Shown here piece by piece: positions 1-8,169 of a stretch of 64,000 nucleotides of DNA (within the stretch, counting starts at the first letter, position 1; the number at the start of each line of letters is the position of its first letter). The notes under the pieces are model-generated. The model was not told where the DNA came from and searched no databases. It saw nothing but the letters and a program-made list of their open reading frames with translations. Location: positions 40,122 through 104,121 of the forward strand of contig JAGAKI010000058.1 in the NCBI GenBank assembly GCA_017625695.1, in the 5' to 3' direction. Position numbers and translations under genes: made by a program. Origin of the DNA: Clostridia bacterium (GTDB lineage Bacteria > Bacillota > Clostridia > UMGS1840).

Positions 1-2
1 AC

Positions 3-365
3 AACTGGGATAGTCCTTGCCCGGTTCGTTTTTGCTCCTCCGACCTAACCACTGTAATAGATGGAACAAAGCTTACATTAGTAACCGATGCAAAGACTTT
101 TTTGGAGGTAGAATTTAGCTACAAAGGAACCGTCTTTTCTATGACGCAGAACGCAAAGTATCTGCTTCAAAACCGTAATCCCAAAAAATACTGGATTTAT
201 AACTTCCGCCGAACAGGAAAGGATGCCCGTGAAGTTGCCCTGCTCCCCAATGGGGAACGGCTCTTTTCCAAAAAACCGTGGCATCCGGACGGAAAACTCT
301 ACGATAACACTTCCATCATCTATGTGGACCAGGCAGGTCTGACCCTGCAAGGTCTCACAGAATAG
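3..365 (+). CDS. C-terminal fragment of an unidentified protein (5' end outside window)
   Basis: The frame is open from the first bases of the window to a TAG at 363-365, so this is the last ~120 residues of a gene that starts upstream. A TTG at 102 could be read as a start, but the uninterrupted upstream frame makes a truncated longer gene more likely. The fragment is beta-strand rich and has no motif I recognise. It lies 9 bp before holA, and holA's ribosome binding site overlaps its stop codon, so the two are probably co-transcribed. In many Clostridia comEC precedes holA. The end of this protein could be a degenerate ComEC-type metallo-beta-lactamase tail, but that is a guess from position only. 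Confidence 0.55.
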   Translation, partial: NWDSPCPVRFCSSDLTTVIDGTKLTLVTDAKTFLEVEFSYKGTVFSMTQNAKYLLQNRNPKKYWIYNFRRTGKDAREVALLPNGERLFSKKPWHPDGKLYDNTSIIYVDQAGLTLQGLTE

Positions 366-374
366 GAGCCGGTT

Positions 375-1385
375 ATGGACTTAAAAACTCTCAATCAATC
401 AATTACCAATCAAAACTTTTCTTCTGTGTATTTTTTCTACGGAGAAGAAGACTATCTGAAAGAATTTTACTGCAACCGCATCATTCAAAGTGCGGTCGAT
501 GACAGCCTCGCCTGTTTTAATCTGTTTCATTATCAGAATCCTCCCACTCCGGAAGAACTGGTCAATGCCATGGAGCAACCGCCCGTAATGGCAGATTACA
601 AGGTGATTTATCTGAATGAGCTGGATATTTTAAAATGCGACAGCGCCTTTCGGGAAACTCTGCTTTCTCAGCTGGAAGCGGTAGCCGATTTCACCATTCT
701 ACTCATTCGGGAAACGTCTGTAGACAAGCGTTCCCGTCTTTGGAATCTGATACAAAAGAAGGGGGAAACCATCGAATGTAACTATCCCTCTGATGCAGAT
801 ATGCGTGCCTTTATTAACCGGGAATTCCAAAAACGGCAGAAAAAAATCTCCGCTCCCCTCATCGAGAAAATCTTACGGGAGCAGGAGCCTAAAATGCACT
901 CAGTTTTAAATCTGATTGAAACTGTTTGTGCCTATTTACAGGACGTGGAAACCGTCAGTGAGCAAAGCTTAGACCGTTTTATCCAGAAGTCTCTGGAAAC
1001 GGTGGTTTTTGACCTGTCAGAAGCATTGGTAAACCGAAAAAAACAGGAAGCCTATACCATTTTAAACAAACTGAAACTCAACCAGACGAAAAATCCGCCT
1101 CAGGTGTTGTTTTCTCTTCTGACCCGTCATATTTTAGGTCTTTATTTGGCAACAGCGGGACAAAATGAGGGAATCCCCACCCCGGAAATCAAAAAACTGA
1201 TTGGGAAAAACACCCCTGATTTTGTCATTGGTAAATACCTTCGTCAGGCAAAAAACATCCCTCCAAAAAAACTGGAAGAGCTGATTTTGTACTGCTCCGA
1301 TATGGATTACAAATTAAAAAGCGGAAAACTGTCTGACCCCTATCTTCTGATTGATACCTTATTTTTAAAATTCTGGGAGCTGTAG
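375..1385 (+). CDS. holA: DNA polymerase III subunit delta (clamp loader)
   Basis: 336 residues, the usual length for HolA. The delta subunit opens the beta sliding clamp as part of the clamp-loader complex at the replication fork. The N-terminus shows the characteristic VYFFYGEEDYLKE stretch (about residues 18-30), where the degenerate nucleotide-binding domain of delta begins. The middle and C-terminal parts are helical, ending with the typical LKSGKLSDPYLLIDTLFLK pattern. ATG at 375 follows an AGGAG at suitable spacing that overlaps the previous stop. It is followed 35 bp downstream by a transporter gene in the same direction. Confidence 0.93.
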   Translation: MDLKTLNQSITNQNFSSVYFFYGEEDYLKEFYCNRIIQSAVDDSLACFNLFHYQNPPTPEELVNAMEQPPVMADYKVIYLNELDILKCDSAFRETLLSQLEAVADFTILLIRETSVDKRSRLWNLIQKKGETIECNYPSDADMRAFINREFQKRQKKISAPLIEKILREQEPKMHSVLNLIETVCAYLQDVETVSEQSLDRFIQKSLETVVFDLSEALVNRKKQEAYTILNKLKLNQTKNPPQVLFSLLTRHILGLYLATAGQNEGIPTPEIKKLIGKNTPDFVIGKYLRQAKNIPPKKLEELILYCSDMDYKLKSGKLSDPYLLIDTLFLKFWEL

Positions 1386-1420
1386 AATCCGAAACAATCC
1401 CAAAGAAAGGAGCCTGAGAA

Positions 1421-2356
1421 ATGGCACTGTTATTAGAAACTGTCAACGGAATCTTACCCGTTTTTCTGGTGATATTTTCCGGTGCTTTTTTCAACCGTCT
1501 TGGATTTTTCTCCGAAATCACCAAAGATGAAATCGTAAAACTGGTTTATTATATCGGTACCCCCGCCCTGCTGTTTCACACAGTAGCCAATGCGGAGTTA
1601 TATCAGTCGTTTCATCCGAAGTTTGTCCTGTTTCTCTTGTGTGCCATCATCGCGTATCTCTTTCTTTTGGTTTTCCTTTGTCGCGGCATCAAAAATCCCT
1701 CCAAAAAGGCAGCTGTAATTCAATTGGGATTCCGATCCAACTTCGCCATCGTGGGAATCCCTCTGGCAATGAATCTGATGGCGGAAGAAGGCGTCTTGAT
1801 GACTGCCATTTCCCTTGCATTTGTCACCATTTTATATAACGTTTCGGCTGTGTTTCTCCTGTCTTATTACGGAAAACAGGAAAAGAATCTTTTCCGGCTG
1901 ATACTGGGGGCATTAAAAAATCCTCTCATTATCGGCACGCTTTTAGGACTTTTGTTTTCCCTTTGCGGATGGAAGCTTCCGTTCATTGCCGATAAGAGCC
2001 TGGAAACACTCGGTTCCATTGCCTCCTCTATGGGGCTTCTGATGATTGGTGCAACCATCACTGTCACGGGGTTCCAAAAAAACCGTATTTACATTCTGTG
2101 GGCAGTTTTTTTCCGAAATTTGTTAGCCCCTGTCCTGTTTTTAATGAGTGCCGTTTGCCTGGGATACCGGGGTGATTTTCTTGTGATTACCGCCATTTTA
2201 AGTGCCACCCCCTCGGCAGTCAACTGCTTTGTTATGGCAAAAAAAATGGGAGCTGACCCGGACATTTCCGCCTATGGCGTATCGTTAACCTGCCTTTGCA
2301 GTATTGTGAGTATTTTCTGCTCCGTCTATTTTCTAAAACTCTTCGGATTGGCGTGA
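1421..2356 (+). CDS. AEC family transporter (auxin efflux carrier / malate permease type)
   Basis: 311 residues with about ten hydrophobic segments in two five-helix halves, the layout of the AEC family in the BART superfamily. Bacterial members move organic acids or other small anions across the cytoplasmic membrane, but the substrate cannot be read from sequence. The N-terminal half has the typical pattern NRLGFFSEITKDEIVKLVYYIGTPALLF, and the C-terminal half has a PSAVNCFVMAKKMG motif resembling the family's conserved C-terminal helix region. The start follows AAAGGAG. The downstream comF start lies 8 bp beyond this stop, so the three genes holA, this one and comF look like one operon. Confidence 0.85.
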   Translation: MALLLETVNGILPVFLVIFSGAFFNRLGFFSEITKDEIVKLVYYIGTPALLFHTVANAELYQSFHPKFVLFLLCAIIAYLFLLVFLCRGIKNPSKKAAVIQLGFRSNFAIVGIPLAMNLMAEEGVLMTAISLAFVTILYNVSAVFLLSYYGKQEKNLFRLILGALKNPLIIGTLLGLLFSLCGWKLPFIADKSLETLGSIASSMGLLMIGATITVTGFQKNRIYILWAVFFRNLLAPVLFLMSAVCLGYRGDFLVITAILSATPSAVNCFVMAKKMGADPDISAYGVSLTCLCSIVSIFCSVYFLKLFGLA

Positions 2357-2364
2357 ATTCTTGT

Positions 2365-3054
2365 ATGAAATTCCTATTTTCAACTCTGTGCCCTTTTTGT
2401 GAAAAACCGGTTACGCCCGGAGATTTTTTATGCGAAAGCTGTCGAAAAAAGCTTACCTCCTACCAAAAGCTTCCCAAATGTCCTCTCTGCGGCAGAACTG
2501 TTGTAACTACAGGCATTTGCAACGTTTGCGAAGAAAATTCCCCCAAATTTGACCTGGCGATTTCCTGTCAGGGATATCACGATGTGTTTAAAGATGGACT
2601 TTTGGCATATAAGTTCCGCAGAGAATTCTATCGGGCGAAAGGGTTTTCCCGTCTGATGACAGAAACATTCCGGAAACTGGGCGTTTGTGCGGACTGTATC
2701 ACTGCAGTTCCCTCCGACCCGTTCACTGTCTCCAAACGTGGCTACAATTCCTCTCTGGAACTGGCATTTCCCATGAAAAAGCTGTTAAAGCTTCCCTTTT
2801 ATCCTACCCTGCTTCGTAAGAAATGGTTCGTCAAACGTCAGGCAACCTTAAATCGGAAGGAACGTCTGGAAAACGTCAAAGGCAACTTTTGTTTTTCCAA
2901 ACGGTTCTCCAAACGGATTGCAGGCAAACGAATTCTGTTAGTCGATGATGTTATGACCACCGGTGCCACCGTCAACGAATGCTGCAAACTGTTAAAGAAA
3001 AACGGTGCGAAAGAAGTCTACGTGGTTACGCTTCTGGGCAACAATCCCAACTGA
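2365..3054 (+). CDS. comF: ComF family phosphoribosyltransferase-like protein
   Basis: 230 residues from the ATG at 2365; an in-frame ATG at 2296 would overlap the upstream gene by 61 bp and is less likely. The N-terminus carries four CxxC pairs (C9/C12, C23/C26, C39/C42, C52/C55), a zinc-ribbon arrangement. The C-terminal half is a type I phosphoribosyltransferase fold with the PRPP-binding loop ILLVDDVMTTGAT at about residues 191-203. ComF proteins are linked to DNA uptake during competence and act in the cytoplasm with the ComFA helicase; the exact reaction is not settled. It is the last gene of the holA operon. Confidence 0.88.
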   Translation: MKFLFSTLCPFCEKPVTPGDFLCESCRKKLTSYQKLPKCPLCGRTVVTTGICNVCEENSPKFDLAISCQGYHDVFKDGLLAYKFRREFYRAKGFSRLMTETFRKLGVCADCITAVPSDPFTVSKRGYNSSLELAFPMKKLLKLPFYPTLLRKKWFVKRQATLNRKERLENVKGNFCFSKRFSKRIAGKRILLVDDVMTTGATVNECCKLLKKNGAKEVYVVTLLGNNPN

Positions 3055-3109
3055 TTTTTTTGAAAACTTCTGCCAACTGACACTTTTTTAAAAATTTTTC
3101 AATTATATC

Positions 3110-3138
3110 TTGATTTTTCAAAAATTGTATGCTATAAT
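3110..3138 (+). promoter_or_regulatory. Sigma-A promoter of tRNA-Pro
   Basis: -35 TTGATT (3110-3115), 17-bp spacer, -10 TATAAT (3133-3138). Transcription would start near 3145, about 20 bp before the tRNA. Confidence 0.85.
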
Positions 3139-3163
3139 ATCATCTGTCCGCAAACGGACATCC

Positions 3164-3240
<77 letters not shown>

Positions 3241-3285
3241 AAATCGACAAGATTCGATAGAGTCTTGTCGATTTTACTTTTTACC
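3241..3285 (+). terminator. Intrinsic terminator after tRNA-Pro
   Basis: Perfect 12-bp stem AAATCGACAAGA (3241-3252) / TCTTGTCGATTT (3263-3274) followed by a T-rich stretch. Confidence 0.85.
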
Positions 3286-3847
3286 TATTCACTCTTCACT
3301 ATTCCCTAAAATCAACCTTGTCGATTTGAAGTAATAAGTAATATGTAATAGTGAAAAAGTAAGGTGCAAAATCGCAAAGCGATTTTGTTTTCAGAGGATA
3401 AAATCTTATTATGACCATCGAAAATCTTTGATTTTACGGCATTTGTGAGTAAATCCTATAAAAACACCCGCACCAAGAAAAAAAGAGCAATACTGCAAAG
3501 TATTGTTCTTTTTTTAATTTAATCAATGAACAGGATTTGAACCTTAAGAAGGCAACGAGCGTTTATAAAAGTTGCCGGTGGCAACTTTTTAGCAAAGTTG
3601 GTGCGCAAGGCGGGTACCGAAAGGCATCGCCTTTGGGTCGCCGAGCAATCAAGACGCCTATGGCGGCTGTATCCTGTTATCCCGACCACCTGAAACCTCG
3701 GAAACCTTGTCGGTTTCTGAGGTTTTTGCTTTGTCTAAAAAAGTGTAAAAAACCAAGTTTGACCACAGATTAGCCATATTTTATGCCTCAAACGCAGTCG
3801 TAGCAAGACTTTTTTGGATTTATGAGGGATAATTTTTCGTTATCGTC
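3286..3847. other. Gene-free stretch with tRNA fragments, hairpins and a repeat
   Basis: No convincing gene. It holds a terminator-type hairpin at 3481-3513 (AGCAATACT/AGTATTGTT then T7), an inverted 16-nt copy of the tRNA-Pro T-arm (3529-3544), a palindromic repeat region at about 3560-3660, an 18-nt copy of the tRNA-Pro 3' end (3671-3688), and a second terminator hairpin (3694-3727). The open frame 3537-3773 lies entirely over these elements and is not supported. Confidence 0.7.
3671..3688 (+). repeat. Duplicate of tRNA-Pro 3' end (possible att remnant)
   Basis: Eighteen bases (ATCCTGTTATCCCGACCA) identical to the tRNA-Pro 3' end at 3223-3240, including CCA, and again followed by an intrinsic terminator at 3694-3727 (AACCTC..GAGGTT then T5). 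This is the pattern left by integration into a tRNA 3' end or by a partial tRNA deletion. No integrase is present. Confidence 0.75.
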
Positions 3848-3876
3848 TTGCTTTTTTTCGTTTTATCTGCTACAAT
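3848..3876 (+). promoter_or_regulatory. Sigma-A promoter of pnuC
   Basis: -35 TTGCTT (3848-3853), 17-bp spacer, -10 TACAAT (3871-3876). It predicts a transcript start near 3883 and a 110-nt leader. Confidence 0.8.
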
Positions 3877-3882
3877 ATACTT

Positions 3883-3981
3883 AATGAAATAATTACACTG
3901 CCACCGGGTAGTAGATGCTGGAAGCATCCGTTCGTATATCGTTAGGTCTTTGAAGATATACTTGCGGATGTTTGTTTTTTT
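3883..3981 (+). promoter_or_regulatory. Structured pnuC leader, probable attenuator or riboswitch
   Basis: The leader shows a small stem CTGCC/GGTAG, then GATGC-TGGAA-GCATC (3914-3928). An overlapping longer hairpin is built from CATCCG (3925-3930) and CGGATG (3965-3970), enclosing GTATATC/GATATAC (3934-3940/3955-3961). The second hairpin is followed by TTTGTTTTTTT, so it can act as a terminator. The first stem competes for the same CATC bases. That is an antiterminator/terminator switch typical of riboswitches. I do not recognise the aptamer class; NAD-related classes are candidates because of the gene it controls. Confidence 0.5.
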
Positions 3982-3992
3982 GGAGGTTCGTT

Positions 3993-4679
3993 ATGAATAA
4001 ATTAAAAAACTATTTTTCAAAAGTTGATATTACTTTATGGGTATCATCTGTTTTTTTCATTATAATTTCATTTTGTATTTTTGATAGGGAAAGTTATCTC
4101 ACTTTATGTGCATCGCTGATTGGTGTTACATCGTTAATCTTTAACGCAAAGGGAAATCCGTTCGGACAACTATTAATGGTAATATTCAGCCTGCTCTATG
4201 GAGTGATTTCATACTCATTCTCTTACTATGGGGAGATGATAACCTATCTTGGTATGACAATGCCTATGGCTGTTTTTGCACTGATCTCTTGGCTTAGAAA
4301 TCCGTACAAAGGTAACAAAGCAGAAGTCAAGGTTAATTCCCTATCTTCAAGAGAAATTATTGTTATGTGGATAGTCACTGTTGTCATTACAATTATCTTT
4401 TACTTGATATTAAAGCATTTCAATACCGCAAATATTGTTCCGAGCACAATCTCCGTTACAACAAGTTTTCTCGCAGTGTATCTTACCTTTCAACGAAGTC
4501 CATACTTTGCACTTGCCTATGCGGCTAATGATATTGTACTAATCATATTGTGGATATTGGCAAGTATGCTTGATGTCAGATATGTTTCTGTTCTCGTATG
4601 TTTTGTTGCATTTCTTGTGAATGATATTTATTGTTTTATGAGTTGGAAAAAGATGAAACTACGACAAGAGCAACATTAG
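3993..4679 (+). CDS. pnuC: PnuC-family vitamin precursor transporter
   Basis: 228 residues with about seven or eight membrane segments. It matches the PnuC family pattern: NAKGNPFGQLLMVIFSLLYG in the N-terminal half, then YYGEMITYLGMTMPMAV, and near the C-terminus ALAYAANDIVLIILW and FLVNDIYCFMSW. PnuC proteins facilitate diffusion of nicotinamide riboside, and relatives move thiamine or riboflavin; phosphorylation inside the cell traps the vitamin. The substrate here is not certain. ATG at 3993 has GGAGG six bases upstream, better than the in-frame ATG at 3972. The gene is more AT-rich than its upstream neighbours and stands alone between its own promoter and a terminator. Confidence 0.85.
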   Translation: MNKLKNYFSKVDITLWVSSVFFIIISFCIFDRESYLTLCASLIGVTSLIFNAKGNPFGQLLMVIFSLLYGVISYSFSYYGEMITYLGMTMPMAVFALISWLRNPYKGNKAEVKVNSLSSREIIVMWIVTVVITIIFYLILKHFNTANIVPSTISVTTSFLAVYLTFQRSPYFALAYAANDIVLIILWILASMLDVRYVSVLVCFVAFLVNDIYCFMSWKKMKLRQEQH

Positions 4680-4749
4680 GTAGTTCTCAGTTTTTTAAGT
4701 CCTTTTCTTTGTTTCTACTGTATCAGAATTTAATACACCCAAAAGCTGT

Positions 4750-4790
4750 GGCACGGATTTTTTATGTCCGTGCCATCTGTGTTAGTTTTT
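4750..4790 (+). terminator. Intrinsic terminator of pnuC
   Basis: Stem GGCACGGA (4750-4757) / TCCGTGCC (4767-4774), with a T6 run at about 4786-4791. Confidence 0.75.
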
Positions 4791-4822
4791 TGTTTCATGT
4801 ATATCAAAAATCAAATAGCAAC

Positions 4823-4852
4823 CCCCTTTGAACGTGATTCTTCAAAGGGGGT
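4823..4852 (-). terminator. Hairpin after Mn-catalase gene
   Basis: Inverted repeat CCCCCTTTGAA...TTCAAAGGGGG just downstream of the minus-strand catalase stop; the T-run on the minus strand is weak. Confidence 0.5.
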
Positions 4853-4865
4853 GCACAATATAATA

Positions 4866-5531
4866 CTATTTACTAAAAGAAGGAGCTACCGTTTCATTAT
4901 TTGCAAAAGCATTCGGACCGGGATCAGACATTGAAAAATACATGCGAGCAGCTTTTGTTGTTCCGAAATCCCTGTTGGAGCCGCTATTTTGTACTTTATT
5001 AAAGGCATCACGGAACATTTGATTGTGTGCTTCTTCACGGTTTAAGAGAAAATCTATGGTTTCTCTTACTTTTTTATCATCAATCTGGCGATACAAATAT
5101 TCATATACTACCTTTGCACGCTGTTCGGATGCAATGTTGCTCAAAAGGTCAGCACACAAATCTCCTGTTACGGTAACATAATCTCCTGTCCAAGAGTAAC
5201 CGGATGAATTGATCAGACCGGGATTCAGTCCCATAAGAACATGAGATTGTATTTCTCCTGCTTGTACCTTTGTTGCGTCCACATCATGTCCGTTGAGTAA
5301 ATTGATGGTTTGTGCAACCATTTCCATGTGTCCAAGCTCTTCCGCAGCAATATCTAAAAATAAATCCTTAATTTCGGGATCTTTGATACGAAAACTCTGC
5401 GACATATATTGCATAGCTGCTTTCAGTTCACCATTTCCTCCGCCGAGCTGTTCCTGAAGCAGTACGGCATACTGTGGATTTGGTCTTTCAACTTCTACCG
5501 GGTGAAAAAGAATTTTTTCATGTTTGAACAT
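4866..5531 (-). CDS. Manganese catalase family protein (CotJC-like)
   Basis: 221 residues of the non-haem di-manganese catalase fold, which dismutates hydrogen peroxide. It shows the ferritin-like ligand motifs GELKAAMQYMSQS (Glu at about 35), AAEELGHMEM (Glu/His at about 65 and 68) and later SEQRAKVVYEYL and NREEAHNQMF (Glu/His near 160). The last ~35 residues (YFSMSDPGPNAF) are the usual tail of the clostridial/Bacillus short form that also includes the spore-coat protein CotJC, so a spore-associated role is possible. ATG at 5531 follows GGAGGT. It is transcribed alone. Together with the rubrerythrin operon further on it fits an oxygen-sensitive anaerobe. Confidence 0.9.
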   Translation of the reverse strand: MFKHEKILFHPVEVERPNPQYAVLLQEQLGGGNGELKAAMQYMSQSFRIKDPEIKDLFLDIAAEELGHMEMVAQTINLLNGHDVDATKVQAGEIQSHVLMGLNPGLINSSGYSWTGDYVTVTGDLCADLLSNIASEQRAKVVYEYLYRQIDDKKVRETIDFLLNREEAHNQMFRDAFNKVQNSGSNRDFGTTKAARMYFSMSDPGPNAFANNETVAPSFSK

Positions 5532-5629
5532 ATGATTACCTCCAATTGCAATATTCTATCTTTAGTTTTAGCAATTTAAGGTATCTTATTCACAATAACA
5601 GTCTTTTCTTTGGTTACTGCATATTAACT

Positions 5630-5663
5630 AACAGCCTGTCACTTCCGGAAGTGACAGGCTGTT
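5630..5663. terminator. Perfect hairpin between DUF554 and Mn-catalase genes
   Basis: Sixteen-bp perfect stem AACAGCCTGTCACTTC (5630-5645) / GAAGTGACAGGCTGTT (5648-5663), immediately after the DUF554 stop. The T-run (TTTTCTT) is on the plus side. Confidence 0.6.
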
Positions 5664-5666
5664 TTC

Positions 5667-6368
5667 TTAACTGAGATTGGTTATTACATTTACAATATAA
5701 TAAAGAATCGGTGCATATACAATTGCAGGTAAGTAATCTGCAACTTTGATTTTGGTAATCCCCATTAGATTTGTTCCGAGCATAATAATCAGTAGGGAAC
5801 CCACACAAGTCATTTCATTGATTGCTCCTGTGCTCATAAACGGAGCGATAAGACTTGCGAAAAGAACCAATCCACCCTGAATCACAAATACTGAAACCGA
5901 TGCAAGCATCACTCCAAACCCAAGGCTGGAAGCTAGCATCATGGAAGATACAAAATCAAGGGTTGCTTTGGTGAGAAGCACCGAGTTATCACCGGTGAGT
6001 CCTGCCTGAATGGAACCGGTAACAGTCATAGAACCCACACAAAATAATAGGGTTGCGGTAACCAATCCTTCCGCCACAGACACCTTTCTGCCATCTTTTT
6101 TAAACTTTGTTTCTGCTATTTTCGCCAAATGGTTGATGGCACCGTCAAGATGCAACAGTGTTCCGGAAATAGCTCCCAATACAACCGATACAATAACAAT
6201 CAGCGCATTTTCGCCGCAAAGACTTCCGGATATCCCGATATACACTGTACAGACACCTAAGCCAATCATGGTTGCTGTACTGACCTTTTCTCCAATGCCC
6301 TTTTGGAACAGTAAACCGATGGCAGAACCCAATAAAACGGTAACGACGTTTACCATTACCCCTAACAT
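5667..6368 (-). CDS. DUF554 family membrane protein
   Basis: 233 residues, about seven membrane segments. The N-terminus MLGVMVNVVTVLLGSAIGLLF and the following LGVCTVYIGISG and LFCVGSMTVTGSIQAGL motifs are characteristic of DUF554 (YdfK-type) proteins, whose function is unknown but which are probably transporters or channels. I place the start at 6368 because AGAGGTGA lies just upstream; the frame stays open to 6500, but the added residues are hydrophilic and not part of the family. It follows the sodium symporter gene on the same strand and may share its LysR-controlled promoter, although a hairpin (6391-6433) lies between. Confidence 0.85.
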   Translation of the reverse strand: MLGVMVNVVTVLLGSAIGLLFQKGIGEKVSTATMIGLGVCTVYIGISGSLCGENALIVIVSVVLGAISGTLLHLDGAINHLAKIAETKFKKDGRKVSVAEGLVTATLLFCVGSMTVTGSIQAGLTGDNSVLLTKATLDFVSSMMLASSLGFGVMLASVSVFVIQGGLVLFASLIAPFMSTGAINEMTCVGSLLIIMLGTNLMGITKIKVADYLPAIVYAPILYYIVNVITNLS

Positions 6369-6390
6369 AGAAATCACCTCTGTAAACACC

Positions 6391-6433
6391 GGACAGCAAC
6401 TGTGAATCGTATTCATTCCGATCGATTGCTGTC
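6391..6433 (-). other. Long inverted repeat upstream of DUF554 gene
   Basis: GGACAGCAA (6391-6399) pairs with TTGCTGTCC (6425-6433) around a 25-nt loop, between the symporter stop and the DUF554 start. It has no T-run and could be an mRNA-stability or processing hairpin. Confidence 0.4.
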
Positions 6434-6500
6434 CTGTCTTTTTGTTGAAAGGGATTATATCATCCAAACCGGAGAAAGTCAATACATTTCCGAAAAACAA

Positions 6501-8051
6501 TTAGTCTTCGTTATAACAAGCAAAAATTTCTTCTACTCTTTTTGTATCCTTATTTTTAGTAAATGCACTTACCAAAGGAACGATAACCAGTGAAACTGCC
6601 ATAGCTGCTACCCCCATTTCAGGAGATTTTGCAGCCGCTTGTGAGAATCCGGAATTCAGACTGATCACAAGGGTTGCCCCCCCTACCACCAAAAGTCCGG
6701 AAAGGATACCGGAGTATGCACCAATCTTTGTAATTTTCTTTGAGAAAAGTCCCCAGATGTAAGGCCCGATAAAACAACCGGAAACAATTCCCCAGGAGAA
6801 AGACATTAAACTTACGATAATGGGAATGTTCTGTGTAGCAAAGATAAAAGAACAAACCACAAATGCCAGACAAAGAATTCTTGTCAGAAGCATCTGTCCT
6901 TCGGGGCTTGTCTCTTTCTTTCTTACAGCGGGAATCAGGTCAACTGCAACTGCGGATGCAGAGGTTAACACAACCGCTTCCAGGGTTGACATGGATGCTG
7001 AAAGAAGGAGTATCATAATGACCGCTAAGAGGATAATACCAAGAGTACCGCTGCCTAAAACCTCCATAAGAACTGTCGGAATAATTGCATCAATTCCGCC
7101 TTCGGGAAGAACCCCACCCAAAATCAGTCTGGAAGTGCTTCCAATGAGATATGCCCCACATCCGATTACCGTACAGAAAATGGTGGAGATAATGGTACCT
7201 CTTTTGATTGCTGCGGTATCTTTAATTGCATAAAATTTACCAATCATCTGCGGAAGTCCCCAGGTACCAAAGCTTGTGAGCATAATGTTAAAGCAAAGGA
7301 ATTTAAAAGAAGAACCGCCAAAAATATTGGTAAGCTGTGCACCTGTTGTAGGGGTGGGGTCACCGGGAACAGAATGAAAGTTTTTCAGGTTTTCAATCAG
7401 TCCTGTAACACCGCCAACGGCATCATGTCCCAAAACTGCACAGACAAGACATACAACGCCAACAATCATAATAGTCCCCTGAATCAGATCTGTGTATGCT
7501 GTTGCAATATATCCTCCGGCAACCAGATAAACTGCAGTAAGACCTGCAAGAATGAGCATCCATACCCATGTTGCAACTCCCGGGAATACTGCACCGAATA
7601 AAGAACCCAAGCCTTTGTATACTGCCGCAGAATAAGGCACAAGGAATACAAAGATAATAATCGCTGCCAAAACTTTCATACCTTTGGAAGCGTAACGCTT
7701 TTCAAAGTAATCCGGCATGGTTCTTGCATTGAGCTTTTTGGTCATCTTTCTCGTTTTGTTTGCAAATAAAAGCCAGGATAACAAGCAACCCAAAACGGCA
7801 TTACCAATCCCAATCCATATACTTCCGAGACCAATATTCCAACCGTGCTGGCCTGCATAACCGACAAAGACCACTGCCGAAAAATAGGTAGTCCCGTAAG
7901 CAAAGGCAGTTGCCCATGGTCCGATGTTTCTGCCGCCGATTAAGAAACCGTCTAATGTTTTCGACTTTCCTGCACATAGAAAGCCGATCAGTGCCATTAC
8001 TGTTGCATACACAACAAGAGCAATGACGGTATAAAGTTGTGCATTTGTCAT
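6501..8051 (-). CDS. Sodium:solute symporter (SSS family)
   Basis: 516 residues with about 13 membrane segments. The family signature region is visible as FLIGGRNIGPWATAFAYGTTYFSAVVFVGYAGQHGW near the N-terminus and VYLVAGGYIATAYTDLIQGTIM in the middle. SSS proteins use the sodium gradient to import proline, pantothenate, sugars or short organic acids; I cannot tell which. ATG at 8051 has GGAGGG upstream; a longer frame to 8141 runs through the promoter and is rejected. The gene is divergent from a LysR regulator, and the two share a 118-bp control region, so it is probably a LysR target. Confidence 0.9.
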   Translation of the reverse strand: MTNAQLYTVIALVVYATVMALIGFLCAGKSKTLDGFLIGGRNIGPWATAFAYGTTYFSAVVFVGYAGQHGWNIGLGSIWIGIGNAVLGCLLSWLLFANKTRKMTKKLNARTMPDYFEKRYASKGMKVLAAIIIFVFLVPYSAAVYKGLGSLFGAVFPGVATWVWMLILAGLTAVYLVAGGYIATAYTDLIQGTIMIVGVVCLVCAVLGHDAVGGVTGLIENLKNFHSVPGDPTPTTGAQLTNIFGGSSFKFLCFNIMLTSFGTWGLPQMIGKFYAIKDTAAIKRGTIISTIFCTVIGCGAYLIGSTSRLILGGVLPEGGIDAIIPTVLMEVLGSGTLGIILLAVIMILLLSASMSTLEAVVLTSASAVAVDLIPAVRKKETSPEGQMLLTRILCLAFVVCSFIFATQNIPIIVSLMSFSWGIVSGCFIGPYIWGLFSKKITKIGAYSGILSGLLVVGGATLVISLNSGFSQAAAKSPEMGVAAMAVSLVIVPLVSAFTKNKDTKRVEEIFACYNED

Positions 8052-8088
8052 TTTTGTTCCCTCCAACTCTTGCTTTTTTCTGTCACAT

Positions 8089-8126
8089 AGTATATAATAA
8101 ATTTTACCATTAGTCAAACGAATGGT
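8089..8126 (-). promoter_or_regulatory. Symporter promoter overlapping a LysR-type operator
   Basis: Minus-strand -10 TATACT (8089-8094), 17-bp spacer, -35 TTGACT (8112-8117). A dyad ACCATT (8106-8111) N9 AATGGT (8121-8126) straddles the -35, the size and symmetry expected of a LysR-family binding site. Confidence 0.65.
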
Positions 8127-8169
8127 TTTGATGTTTACCATCGATTTTTTCGATTATGGAGGAATTTCT

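Noticed and set aside
3241..3688. Intact integrated element at tRNA-Pro
   Set aside because: Only 448 bp between the tRNA 3' copies, without integrase or any gene; at most a remnant.
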